Positions 51,201-62,728 of a DNA stretch of 64,000 bases are shown piece by piece. Every line of letters starts with the position of its first letter. Positions within the stretch are counted from its first letter, which is position 1. A program made the position numbers and the translations under genes. Under the pieces are notes generated by a model. It ran no database searches, was not told the origin of the DNA, and saw nothing but the letters and a program-made list of their open reading frames with translations. The stretch is from Calycina herbarum (taxonomy: Eukaryota > Ascomycota > Leotiomycetes > Helotiales > Pezizellaceae): positions 29,133-93,132 of the forward strand of contig LLEY01000211.1 in the NCBI GenBank assembly GCA_001414485.1. The letters run 5' to 3'.

Positions 51201-52404
51201 TACTCTATAAATCCCTTATAAAGGTTGTCTAAGATGTATTCCTTTATAGTAAGTAGCTCTTTAGTCGATATCTTATATAGTAGGGAATATCTAAGAGTAT
51301 CTGTTCCTTCTAGCTGTATTTTATAGTTGTAATATTAGTAAGGTAGTAGAGTATCTGAAGCTTCCTTTGAGAATACGTTTATAAAATCTACGTACTTCTC
51401 TAGAACCTCTAGTGTTACTATATAATCCTCTTCTTATCTAGCTATAATACTGTTAATCTTATATAAGCTAGTAGTGAACATCTCGCTGTCTTTCTAAAGT
51501 AAATAGTAGTATATTCCTACTACGGATATAGTAGAGATATTAATTATTATAGAAGGTTCTTGCTTTAGAAAGGGCTTTCGTCGATAGACTAGGGTAAGTA
51601 CTTTCTTAGGTAATCTCTTAAGTTCTTGTTTTATAATCTAGTATTATGCTTATATAGAAGACTAGTAGTTGCTTTCGCGGATCGTAGGTACATATTCCAG
51701 ATGTTCTATTATACTAAGTTCTAGAATAGATCGGCTATTCTATCTCTATAATTCGTCTATTTTTATTATAAGGTTATAAGCGTCTGCCTGATTCTGATAA
51801 AAGAGCGTAGGATCCTTAGAATAAATAGCTTCGTATAAGAGAGAGGTAGGCTGCTAAGTAGAGAAGTAAGGCTTAAGTTCCTCTAGCTAGAGTAACTTTC
51901 GATAAGTTACGTTAATATTAATATAAAAGTATTTAAAGAATTTTTAGCTAAGGATAACGTTATATAATCCTAGGTCTAGTAGAATAAAAGGTATATTAAA
52001 GAATTTACAACTATCTAATATATAATTAGAGAGGAGGTAGTAAGTAGCTTCTCTACTAATCTCTTTATTATATCTGTGAATCTTTATAAGTATAGGAAGT
52101 CTTTTTATTTTAAGGTTATAGAACTTCGCTAAGTCGTAGCTAAATTAGACGTCTATAAAAGAGAATGTATTTGTTCTAAGGTTACTAAGAGCAGTAGTTT
52201 ATATACTATATCTATTAATCGTTATTATACTAGGTAAAGTAAATGCTTTTCTACTAACTAATAACCGTAGATTAATTTTAGAGAGATTAATCCTATATTT
52301 ACCTAAGGTAGAGTCTTCTCTTAAGTATAGTTGTTTCCTAACTTAGATCTAGCTTCTTCTTCCTTCTCTAGCTCGCTTAAGTCTACCTTCTTATAGACTC
52401 TTAG

Positions 52405-52599
52405 TATAACAGACGTGCTTTAGATAAGACTTAGAACAAACAACACTCTATTCTTAGGACAAAAGACGAGGAGAGCAGAAGAGCTCGAGAGAACCGGGAA
52501 CTAAATACAAGTCCTGCAACGCTAGTGCGTACGCTAGTACTAGCGTGCATCTAAGCGAACATGTGACATCTAGCAGCCCTCGTGACTATAACCGTCACA
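52405..52599 (-). repeat. Solo LTR of short family H inside F copy 2
   Basis: 195 bp with a perfect duplication CTTAG (52400-52404 and 52600-52604). It keeps far more unmutated CpA and TpG sites than the copy at 47492-47685. Confidence 0.88.
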
Positions 52600-53786
52600 C
52601 TTAGCTATAGGCAGGACTTGATATAATAGCCGACTTCTTCACAGTTATAACATATATTAGTAGAGAGGTAAATACCAGCTACGCGAGTAGGAATTTCTAG
52701 AGAACGTATAGCTATAGCCGTATTTATAGCTATAGTAGATAGATACTTACTTATACACTTTCTAGTCTTTTCTTCTATAATATCTTATAGGTCACTGTCA
52801 ACGCTACTAGCAAGAGTGTAAAAGAGGTCTATATCTCTCTTAGCTTGAAGTCTAACAACTATAAGGGCTTGTCAGAGGTTAATAGTTAACTTATTAAAAA
52901 GGTTGTTAATTCTGTCTTACTTTAGAGCCCTAGACTCGTCTACCAGCTTCTAGAACTTCGCTTAAAACTCGTAGAACGTCTCTCGAGCTATTCGTAGCTC
53001 TTAGTACTTCTTATAAGCTTCGTTACAAACGTACAGACTAACTACAATGTTATAGAGGTAAGCTAGCATCTTATTATAAGTAGTAAATCGGTTGTTAGTA
53101 TTAAACTTGTATTTTAGGTAAATATAATTATATACTTAGCTAGTAGTAGCACGATATACTAGGTTTATCTTTGCCTTCTTAGACTCGAAGTAGTTAGTAT
53201 TAATATATAGCTTTGTTATAATTTCAGTCTCCTAGGTGTTGTATATGATCCGGTCGTCTTCTATTATAAACGTATATAGATTCTCTACTTTACTAGTCTT
53301 CTTAGAAGACTAGGTACCCTTTTCAGCTTTAAGCTCTATAAGAGTGTATTTACAGCGTGCGTATATTTCTACTGCTTAAGAGGTAGATCTAGTATTAACT
53401 TTAAGGTAGTAGACCTTATCTGTGAGAGTGGTTATCGTCTGAAGGATTTGTTGTAAGATATTATCGACTATAAGAGAAGGAGGTGACTTAGACTTTGCTA
53501 CTATAGAAGAGCTAGCAGTAGCCTTGCTAGTAGGTAGAGATAGTGGTGCTATAGCTTAGGAAGAGGTCTTAGTCTTTTAAGAGCTGGTGTTAATAGTAGG
53601 TAGTAAAGGTAAAGGTAAAGGTAGAGGCTCTTCGTCCGATTACTTATCGAGCTAGCTAAGGGAGGAGCGTTATAACTTATTACCGCGTACGAAGGGATTT
53701 ACTATAAGGTAAATGTATATGTTTTCGTTCGTTAGTTTTAGGATATTCGTATACCTTCCTAGGCGAGAGTGTGAGTTTAGTTTTAG

Positions 53787-53969
53787 TATAATAGCCTTCT
53801 ATAAATGTACTAAAAGAGATGCTTATAGAATAGTACCTGTATTCGAAGAAAACTAAACTAAAGAGAGAAGAGGAGAGTTAGTACGCTCTGTCTCTATTTA
53901 TGTACACTAAGCGAGACTTCGGTAGAACCTCGTCACGTGATCCAGTCGTATATGACTGGGACTGTCACA
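53787..53969 (-). repeat. 5' LTR of F copy 2
   Basis: 183 bp. Ends are TATAATAGCCT and GGGACTGTCACA as read on the plus strand. Confidence 0.9.
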
Positions 53970-54298
53970 GTATCTAGGAAACCTAAGACTAAGTAGAACA
54001 TAGAGAGGAGTTTAGAGGCGTTAGCGTCTTTAGCTTAAGATCAAGTATAGAAATCACACTTTCTAAGTTAAATAGAAGAAGCCTAGCCTCTTAGAACCAT
54101 TCTTAGATATTACTTTCTATTATTATAATATTAAATATAGTATAGAAGGTAGGAAAGAAATCATTATTAGTAATATAGATAATCTAAGCTTATATTATAT
54201 CTTTAATTTACTAACTATATACCTTTTTTAAAGAGCTAAAACAGCTAACGTCGAGTGGCTAGAGTATATAAGAAGAATAAGTAGGTATATAAAGAGTA

Positions 54299-56150
54299 AC
54301 GTGTTTTATAAGCGAGTCGCCTATATAAGCGAGTCGTCTACTTTCCTCGTCGCGTACTATATACTACCTTTAAATTATAATAGCTTAATACTATAACGTT
54401 TAATTATCTTCTTAAGAAGCTAATATTATTTTAGTAACCTAAGAACTCGAAAACAACGCGTTATTAACTAAACGAAGCGCTACAAAGATTTACTATGTTT
54501 CTTAAAAGACTCTCTCTAATTAACGCGCTGGAAAGCTCTTACGACGCGATTGCTAGCCTAATTCGAAAAAGCTTATAAAGCTAGAGGAGGAGGTAATAGT
54601 TAGATATATATTAGAGTTGGATTCGTAAGAGTTTTCGTCTATAAGAGATATAGTACGAGATATAGCTAATAATCTGCTAAGAGAGCGCGACGGAAAGCCT
54701 ATAGATAGGAACTAGTTAGATAACTTTATAAAACGTATACCTAAGCTTAAAACTCGATAGAGTCGTTTATACGATCGTTAGCGAGCTTTAACTAAGGATC
54801 CGCGAGTTATTAGCTTATAGTTTACGCTTATATAGTCTATTAAAGAGAAATATAGTATTTAAGATAAGGATATTTATAACTTTAATAAAAGTAGCTTTAT
54901 AATAGGAGTTATTTTATTCTAACTTATTATTATAAGCTTAGAAACGTATAGGAAGCGAAAGTAAGTTCAGCTAGGTAATCGTGAGTAGGTTATAGTTATT
55001 TAGAGAGTTAATATAATAGGATAAGTAATTCTGCTATTTATTATATTCGTAGGTAAAGTACTTATTTCTACCTAGTACTAAGACATATATATACTATACG
55101 ATTAGATAATTAAGGTTAGTAACAACGGCTAGATAAATAATAAGCTTGGAGTTACATAGTTAAAGTATTTTAATAAGTATATAAAGGTATAAAGTATAGG
55201 AGGATATCGTTTATTAATTGTTAATAGTTATAAAAGCTATAACTTACTTAAATTCTAGTAACTTTATAAAGACTTAAATATTATTACTCTTTATATACCT
55301 CTATACTTATCGCACCTACTATAGCTGCTTAATATAGTCTGCTTCTCGCTGTTAAAGCGAGCGTATAGAGCTAAGATATTAGGCTTAGTATAGAATTATA
55401 TTAATTATATTACTAAAGAAACCTTTCTTCTTACGTTTAAAGTAGCTTTTTATAAAGTATTTACAAAGAATAATATCTACACGAGTTTTAAAGAGGCTAG
55501 GCTAGTCCTATATAGCCTAGAAGCTATGTTATCAAAGCTTGATTTAAGGCTTTGTACGCTAATACTAATAATACTAGAAGACACTCTATAGACACCTAAA
55601 ACACTAAGTAATATATACGAAATAATAGCTTAATTAATACTTATTCGAGATTGGATTTAAAGATATTAAGACTCGTTACTTAGTTCTATTATTCAGTCTC
55701 TTAATTAACTTGAAAATGGCTTAACTAGGGTGATATATAATATAGTATTAATACGTAAGAAAATTACTAGTCTTTATATAATAACTAAGGTTATAACTAA
55801 GCGTAAAAGTCGTAAGAGGAAGTATATTAAGAGTTAAGAGACATTAATAGTAGACGACGTAGCTAATTTAATTATATCTAAGGAAAATAGTAGCTAGAAA
55901 TAAGGTAAAGAGTCTAGGAAGAGAGTTCGCGTAGACAGGTACTATAGCTGTTATAGTAAAACTAGGTATAATTCTTATACTTATTAAGTAGAAATATTAG
56001 ATATAGAAGATAGCGAAAGTTCTAAAGAATACTAGATAGCTTCTATAATAATAATAACTTTATATAGTATTAAGTATTTTATATTATAATAATACTAGGT
56101 TGAAAAAGTAGGCGACTCGCTTATATAGGCGACTCGCTTATGAAACACGT
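54299..56150 (+). mobile_element. Fot1/pogo-like transposon P
   Basis: 1,852 bp with terminal inverted repeats (ACGTGTTTTATAAGCGAGTC at the left, its inverse at the right) and TA on both sides (54297-54298 and 56151-56152). The TIR holds two copies of a GCGAGTCG motif. The plus strand reads as a pogo/Fot1 transposase with an HTH region followed by the DDE domain. The three catalytic Asp all read Asn: NFNKSSF (about 54890), LLIVNSYK (about 55215) and the LLN near 55330, preceding CFSLLKRAY. Each is a TpG to TpA change. Stops are TAG/TAA. It is inserted inside element G. Confidence 0.85.
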
Positions 56151-58560
56151 TAATAATATTACTTTCCTTATAATATTTCTTAAACTTATTAGAGTAGTAG
56201 CTTTTATAGCCGTTGAGAACTAATAGGTAATAACTACTAATAGATTAGGACTTAGTATACTTCTTAAAATATTAAATCTAATCTATATCTTTCTTATTTA
56301 TTATCTAACTATTTTTAGTAATAGTAATTACCTAGTTAGGTAGAAATCTACTGTTTTAGTACTAAGAAGTAAGATGATTTTTCGTAGTAATAATTATAAA
56401 TAGTAGAATACTCTAGCCTTAGGTATTAACCCTCTAGATTACTATAACCTATTCTCGATTACTAGGCTATACTCTTTTTACTCTTATACGTCCTTCTAAG
56501 CTTATAATAACTATCGTAGTTAAGATAACGCCTATTATAAACCCGGTCTTATTAAAGTTATAGATATCTATATCGTAGATTCTATACTTCGCTACTATAC
56601 TTCGTATAAGCTTAAACTAGCTACGAATAACTTCTAGGTCTTCGTACTTAGCTCTCTAGTAGTCGTATTTTCGTTAGAAGCGTGTCTAGAGTTCTAGGCA
56701 GCGCTTAACAAAGTTAGAAGCCTAACGCGTTCTAATATATAGCGCGTCGCGTGCTTTAAGAAGTCGATTTACTATATTCTTAACTATAGATATCCGCGGA
56801 GGAAATCCTTTTATAGCTAGGTCGAGGATATGTTAAACAAGTACTGATTTCTCTAGCTTAGTTATTTTCTGTAAATTAACTAGAATATTATATTATAAAG
56901 GTATACTAAGTAAACGTCGACCTAGCTTCTAGTAATCTATAGAATAGGTCCTCGCAGCAGCTCGAGCACGTAAATTTAGGTCTTTTTACATAGCCTAGAT
57001 AGCTAAGACTAACTGGCTTTCGTTATTTTTCTAAGGTATCGTTTGTTATAGAGAAATTTAATATTTCGTAGAGGTATAGTAGAGGCGCGGGGTTTTAGCC
57101 GGTTCGCTTATTTAGCCGGTTCGCTATATATACACGTTAGTATAATAATCAGAGCCTAAACTCTCTATAGTTAGCCTAGCTATTACCTTACTAGATTAAC
57201 TATATATTTCTACGAACTCTAGAACTATCGATCGACGCTTCTATTTAGATATAATCTAATATACTATAGTACCTAGGATATAGTAATAGTTTTAAGATAT
57301 CTATCTATTAAAAGAGAGAGAGAGAGAGTATAGTAATCGCTTATAAGCTCCTTTTTAAGTTCTCTTCTAATATTATTAAAGCGTGATTCGAGTCTATTAA
57401 AGAGAGTACTAGTACTCTAGACTAGGACTATAATACTATTTAATCAGTATATATCGCAAAAGCTAGCCTATTCTACTAGAGTAAAAGGTTAATTAGTAAG
57501 AGCTATAAACTTTAAAAGAGCCTTACTAAGAGTTAGAATTAGTATAATATTAGTAGTAAACTTATCTAGGGTATTAACTTAGTTCTCTCTACGCTTTTTA
57601 GATAGAATCTCTAATTAGTACTTTTATTTATTTATAGTATAAACTCTACCGAGATACGTATTTAACCTTGAAGTATTCCTATAGCGATCCTTATCTATAG
57701 AGCGAAAAGATAGTCTACAAATCTTATAAACCTAGAGCCTATTTTATACTCTTTTTCTAGAAGGATTTACTTAAAAGTCTTCTAAGATATATATAACCTT
57801 AAAATACTTCTAAACCTATAAGGCTTTTCGCCTTTGTTTTCTCTTCTTTGGGATTCCTATCGTTCTTTTTCTAGTAATAATTATACTAGGTAATTTATTT
57901 AAGAGAGGAGAGGCTAGTAAATTATCGAAGAGATTAATATCTTCGGTATCTTCGATAAAAAGAGAGAGAGAGAGAGGTGATCTATAGTCATCGTCGTCTA
58001 CTATATCATCGTTAGTATTATTAGAAATAGTAGCGTTTATAGGTAAAGTAGATAGTTTTAGAGTAGAGAAGTTAGGTCTTTCTAACTAAGAGTAATCTAA
58101 TACTACTATATAAGTAGTCCTTAGGGTTTAGTATAAAGGAGTACTTCGGTAGGAGCTTGATATAGTGCGAGTTAGAGGCATATTTAGTATATTTAGTAAT
58201 AAAGAAGTAAAAACTAGGTCTAGTGCTATAGAGAGTGTTTCTTAATAAAAAGACGAGCTAGTTAGATGATTTTTAGACGAGAAGAAAGGGAAAGACGAGC
58301 TCTACCTTTATACTAAAGGAAACTAGCTCTGGGATAGTAGTTGTTATCGTGTCGACGTAGTAATTAGGTTATAGGTTAGTTAATACTTAGAGAGGAAATA
58401 AGAACTACTTGTTTCAGCTTATACACGTGACTATACGTGATCTAGGTAATTATTAATCCGGGCTGAATTATTTTATATAAATTTTACAAAATATTTTATA
58501 AAGTTATACTAATTATACTCTATAAAATGAATTATCTAATATATATAAGAAAGAAATCGT

Positions 58561-59337
58561 GAATTCAAAAGTGTCTTTCATATAGTTCATTTGGTGGGCC
58601 TACTCAGGAACTCGATCATCTCGAGTCTCGACCACCACAAGAGACGAGACGCGACTTCCCTTTTACCTCGAACTCGTGTTGCGCACTGCGAGAGCGCAAA
58701 GGAGGGTGACGATTTTGACCACACCTGGTTAGCGACATGATAGCCAACAGCAGTCCCGCCCCCTGCAAAATTCTCAAATATAATATTACGAACCCCCTTG
58801 GCATGCAATTCGACTGACGCATTGAACGTCGAAACCCGACCAAGCAATTTCGATCGAACCTCCTCCCCGAATGCGGCTCAAAAACAGGCGTGTGGAGGGC
58901 CAGACTCGAGGGCTTACGGGTTGCACTACTGTGCGAAACAGGACTGGCTTCTGTTGTCTCGATTCACAACGAAGGATCAGGAAAAACCAACCACGAGATC
59001 TCTCGAACTGGCTCAATAAGGCTCGCTTGGAAGTTTTACTTCAAGCCTAGCTGGAGACACAACCATACGGCGAAGGAGAGGGCAAGCGGCATTTGAAGAC
59101 AAGGCACAGCGGGTGGGAGTCGCATTAAGGCAAGTATCAACCTCTTTCTTTCTTCGTCGCCTAGCCCCAACAGAGCAAGTATCGATTTCGGTTGGGTCCC
59201 AATTGCTTTATTTATGGTCAAGTGTTGTAGTCACAATACAATCACGTAGTCACGAGAGGATACGATTTCTTAATTAAAGGTAGTCTAGATTTTAATTTCA
59301 GTTGATGTTAGGGTTCTTACCTACATTATACTATGGC
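58561..59337. other. Host-like sequence, no gene supported
   Basis: Composition is no longer RIP-like. Several overlapping short frames exist on both strands between 58587 and 59220, but none shows a domain, signal peptide or splice-linked continuation that I can defend. Confidence 0.35.
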
Positions 59338-59859
59338 TCAACCATAGTTTAACTCCGGAGTCATCTTTCTCTCCTTTCTTCTAGGATATCCCGGTCCACG
59401 TCTTCTCTTACTCGAGGGTTCTGCGGTTGAGCGTGGTTCAGCTTCCGCTGATTCTTGGTCATGCTTCCCTTCCTCTTCCCGCTTTCTCTTCGAGGGTGGC
59501 TCTGTTCGCATTGCGCGAGGTTCTGTTGGTGGAGCCTTTCCATTAGGCCACTTACCGTCCCTCTTCTTCGCCTTCTTTCTGGGGGACTCAGCAGTGGTTG
59601 AGGGCTCAGTAGGAGTAGAAATCTCAGGGGCTGTAGTAATTTCTGGCTTCTCTACTTCCTTGGACTCGACTTCCACGGCCGTCTCGTTATACCGCTCTTT
59701 GAAAGCGCAAAGCCAACACTTACTCTTTACCTCAAATGTTTCCTCTTCATACCCTGTAATACAAGCAATGTCTGATCCAGCTGGGGGCTCGCAAGGCCAG
59801 GTATCCACGACTGTTCCCTTGTGTCCGCACTGGTGTAATTCATAAATCCAAAAACACAT
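59338..59859 (-). CDS. Cys-containing, Lys/Arg-rich hypothetical protein
   Basis: A single-exon minus-strand frame. The frame is open from an ATG at 59928, but the ATG at 59859 (173 residues, starting MCFWIYELHQCGH) is the more likely start because the preceding residues look like leader. The first 60 residues contain spaced Cys and His (CGH, WPC, CIT, CWLC) that could bind zinc. The rest is a Pro/Thr/Glu/Ser-rich and strongly basic region with nuclear-localisation-like clusters (PRKKAKKR, PSKRKRE, SSKRRR). Proteins with this short Cys/His head are common in ascomycetes, but I know no function for them. It probably acts in the nucleus; this is inference. Confidence 0.6.
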   Translation of the reverse strand: MCFWIYELHQCGHKGTVVDTWPCEPPAGSDIACITGYEEETFEVKSKCWLCAFKERYNETAVEVESKEVEKPEITTAPEISTPTEPSTTAESPRKKAKKRDGKWPNGKAPPTEPRAMRTEPPSKRKREEEGKHDQESAEAEPRSTAEPSSKRRRGPGYPRRKERKMTPELNYG

Positions 59860-59928
59860 TTTGTTAAATAGGGATATTTGGGATTTTGAGAGATAGGCGC
59901 CGAGAATGATAAGGTATGTGAGTGTCAT

Positions 59929-60848
59929 AATGTTGGTGGCTGTTGCAATGCAAATCCCAATTCAATATCTCTGTTGTTGATCATCCGAGTTCTGTTTACT
60001 TGGTTTGTATCACTTGAGGTCTATTGTTCCTTTGTTCCAAGCATAACAACCCCATCTTTAAAAACTTGGATCCTGTCGTCGCTGCTTTCGGTCTTTGTCT
60101 CACAAGAGACCCGGGCGCATTTCCTTTGTGCCACATAGACTCCAGGGCGGGACAAAATTGAAAAGTTATTCAATCTTTTTTTGCATCATCGCATCATGTC
60201 CAAGCCATCCTTGATTACTTCGCGCGGCTGAGCACTACGGAGCACATTCAAGATATGAGGGATTTGTTCATTCGTGGGGAACGGGAACGCCAAAAACATT
60301 CCGGTACAGCTGCCTAACTCTGGCGCCACTTCCATCAGATTTCTCTTCTTTCACATGGAACCCGCACTGATGAAAAACAGATTTTTCTGCTTCAGAACTT
60401 GATGAACTGAACGCTCATCCCCCTACTCCCCATCCATGTCCAGTTTTCGAACAGACGAACCCTCTCCACGTACTTTACGAGAAGCGAAAATGGGAATCTC
60501 CGAGGCCTTTACATTTACCAAATCACCCGGCATGTTTGACTTTCTTTCTTTGCAATATCCCGTATCTTGAGGAAGAGATCTATGCGTTCTGCGATGGGAT
60601 TTAGGCTAACATTGCTTTATACATAGATTGGGATTGCAATGGGTTATAAGGGTTTCTGGGAGGTATGCTATAACCTATGAATGAATGGTCTATTGAAGTC
60701 AATGTTGACTCAATGCAGGCAAGTAATCCAATTGTCTGCAAAGCCCTACGTCCAGCTTTGCAATTAGCTTCTAGAATGATTGACAACGCACAATTTCCTT
60801 GGTATGTTCCTTCTTTGGCTGATCATTTAGCGGCCGAAATGACTCATT
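59929..60848. other. Intergenic, possible extra 5' exon
   Basis: A 60-codon ATG frame at 60677-60859 looks protein-like and might be a first exon of the next gene, but no splice pair restores the frame convincingly. The rest holds nothing I recognise. Confidence 0.35.
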
Positions 60849-62551
60849 ATGAAGTGTAGGTGGGATGCCTTTTCCCTCCAAGAAGAGGGAGACGTCGAAC
60901 CGATGAATGCGTCAGGACTGAATCCCTTCTCTAAGTTCGAAGGAAGACGGCCCTTCGGCATCGAATATGAAGAGACTCGTTTGATAGTACATAACATTTT
61001 GAAAGATCTTGCAACCAAGACACAATTTTGTCTTTGGAGTGGATCTACCAAGGTAAATAGTGGCCTTCCTTCTGAGCAATATCTCAATATCACGACGAAT
61101 ATAACTCGTAGCTCGAATGGAGAAAATGAGTACCTTGTTACACTTGCTTATGAGACGATTGAACCGCTGTTAAGTCAGGACCTTGCATGTGAGGAGAGGG
61201 CTATCCAGACCTTTTGGGTAGCCTGTATCCTGCTGAACGAGACGATAGTATAGATTCCAGTGAAGCCTCTTGTAGGGTAATAGTCTGATTTGAGTACTAG
61301 AATCTGGCATTTAAAGAAATGCGCGGGGAAAAGCTAGAAGAAGAAGGGGATCACCCTGATTTTGAAGGCCTTGGAATCTTCTCAAAATTGTAAGTGTCAT
61401 TCCTTTCAGCATAGCTCCGACAATCGGCAACTTACTGCTCCATAACAGAGAAGATCTCCCAAGACCCTTGGGTTTCATCATCAATCTCTACTCCCCGGAG
61501 TTTTGGGACTCCTATATACGCGCGTACGTTTGCCCAGTTTTAGCAATTGAAACAGTGAGACTGAGCACTTCTAGGAACGGTATCCAAACCACAACACTCA
61601 ACGTTCCAATGAGACATGAAGAGACAAACGAAACAACAATAGGAAATGAGGGGCGAAAAGAATCAGAACCTTTAGTAGTAGGATCCTTCATCGAGAATCC
61701 TGCTTTGCACCAAAACAAACCTCCACTCAGACCTCCGCAAGACGAGCCCAACGTTCTAATCTTCGACGAAATCATTGCATATTTATTTTCGCACAGAAGT
61801 GTCTTGGCGCTGAACAGTATGAATTTCTGGATGCCGGCGAAGACACTATTCTGCTATATCTATAGAGAAGGGGGATTTCCTGGTTTGGATTGGGATATGT
61901 GGCTGTTGTTTTTGAGGGCTTGTGGGCACGTTCGATATCTTTTTGAGTAAGTGATCTTCTGTTGCTTTGAGACATGGTTCTGATGGTATCTTAGATATTC
62001 CAAGGAAGGAGCTGGAGTTGTTCACCGAATGGAGAAGCAGTGGCCGCGTGAATATTTGGATCCCTTAATGAAGCCAAGATTGTGTGGTGCCGAGATATCC
62101 ATGATTAAATATTTTCTAGAACTTACCAAGAGAGTAGAGGAGCGTGAGGTATGACTCTTCAGTATATTTTGTGAAAGTCCAATTTCAAAGCGAAAACATA
62201 CTGATCCCCCATCATAGAAAGTCTTCCAAGACGGATTTCTGGACCACGATAGAGATGATTTCAGAATGTTATGTAATCGACACCTTGCAAATATGCCCGA
62301 GCTACAGAAACAGTTCTCTACCAGCACAAGAGAAGTCACCAGTCTTGATAAGAGGACTTTTGATGAGCTGCTGTTTCTTTGTCATGAAAGCAAGAACGGG
62401 TTTACGTAAGTACTTGGCTAAACCTTGGTTTTTGAGAGGCGACATGTAACTTACTGGCTGATTTAGATATGGGCCCGAGGGAGTTATTCGAAAACTGGTC
62501 CCGACTTATTTGCAATTGGATGCTTATCGAAGGTGGGGAGAGTATACGTAG
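60849..62551 (+). CDS. Unrecognised multi-exon fungal protein, probably truncated
   Basis: Six exons were read by eye: 60849-61247, 61301-61389, 61449-61946, 61995-62148, 62218-62405 and 62467-62551 (470 residues). All introns are 48-69 bp with GT..AG ends, and the frame stays continuous through every junction, which strongly supports the model. I recognise no domain. The protein is hydrophilic, with no signal peptide or membrane segment. The second quarter contains a linker rich in Asn, Glu and Pro (about 61560-61740). The stop TAG at 62549-62551 is followed in the same frame by 53 further sense codons to a TAA at 62711-62713, so the stop may be a nonsense mutation. A start in an upstream exon is possible. 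Confidence 0.65.
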
Positions 62552-62728
62552 AGGGGCGAACTTATGATGATACAGAGAGGAAACAATTTACAGATTCGGA
62601 GGCAACTCCTGAGGTACATATGGTCAATAGTAACACGCCTACGATTAATGGGGTTCAATGGAGAAGACTGGTTCGCTTATGATCTTGAAGTCCACAGTAA
62701 TACGTACATGTAAGAGTTGGGGCCATTA

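Larger units (their letters stand above)
48109..53969 (-). mobile_element. Ty3/gypsy element F, copy 2
   Basis: 5,861 bp in reverse orientation to copy 1, with 183-bp LTRs (48109-48291 and 53787-53969) and a perfect target duplication GTATC (48104-48108 and 53970-53974). The minus strand repeats the gag-pol layout of copy 1, including an intact YLDD near 50819-50850 and the chromodomain-like tail near 48450-48600. Frames are broken by TAG/TAA. It is about 180 bp longer than copy 1 because the solo LTR at 52405-52599 is inserted in the gag part. A clear polypurine tract lies next to the left LTR (about 48292-48320). Confidence 0.9.
47359..57137 (-). mobile_element. Fot1/pogo-like transposon G (interrupted)
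   Basis: Terminal inverted repeats of about 45 bp (ACGTGTATATATAGCGAACC at the left, its inverse ending at 57137) are bordered by TA on both sides. The TIR contains a doubled GCGAACCGGCTAAA motif. Removing the nested insertions leaves about 1.86 kb, the usual length of Fot1 elements. The minus strand from about 57060 to 56153 reads as a pogo-type transposase with an HTH region, then IYNFNKTGFIIG at the first catalytic site (D changed to N). Stops are TAG/TAA. It was interrupted by the solo LTR at 47492, F copy 2 and Fot1-like element P. Confidence 0.8.
45870..58560 (-). mobile_element. hAT transposon relic (outermost of second nest)
   Basis: After removing the Fot1-like element 47359-57137, the flanks read as one decayed minus-strand transposase. 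On the right side (about 58300 down to 57140) there is a long charged N-terminal region and a segment like PFTLVEQASF, typical of fungal hAT proteins. On the left side (about 47350 down to 46080) lies the catalytic region and then the C-terminal dimerisation segment (about 46180-46083), with a VKRLFSSRRDLLGIRRYAL-type signature. Many TAG/TAA codons make it inactive. The exact termini, inverted repeats and 8-bp target duplication were not resolved; the borders given are where composition changes. Confidence 0.65.

Noticed and set aside
57319..57338. AG microsatellite as a functional site
   Set aside because: A short simple repeat inside the hAT relic, with no further context.
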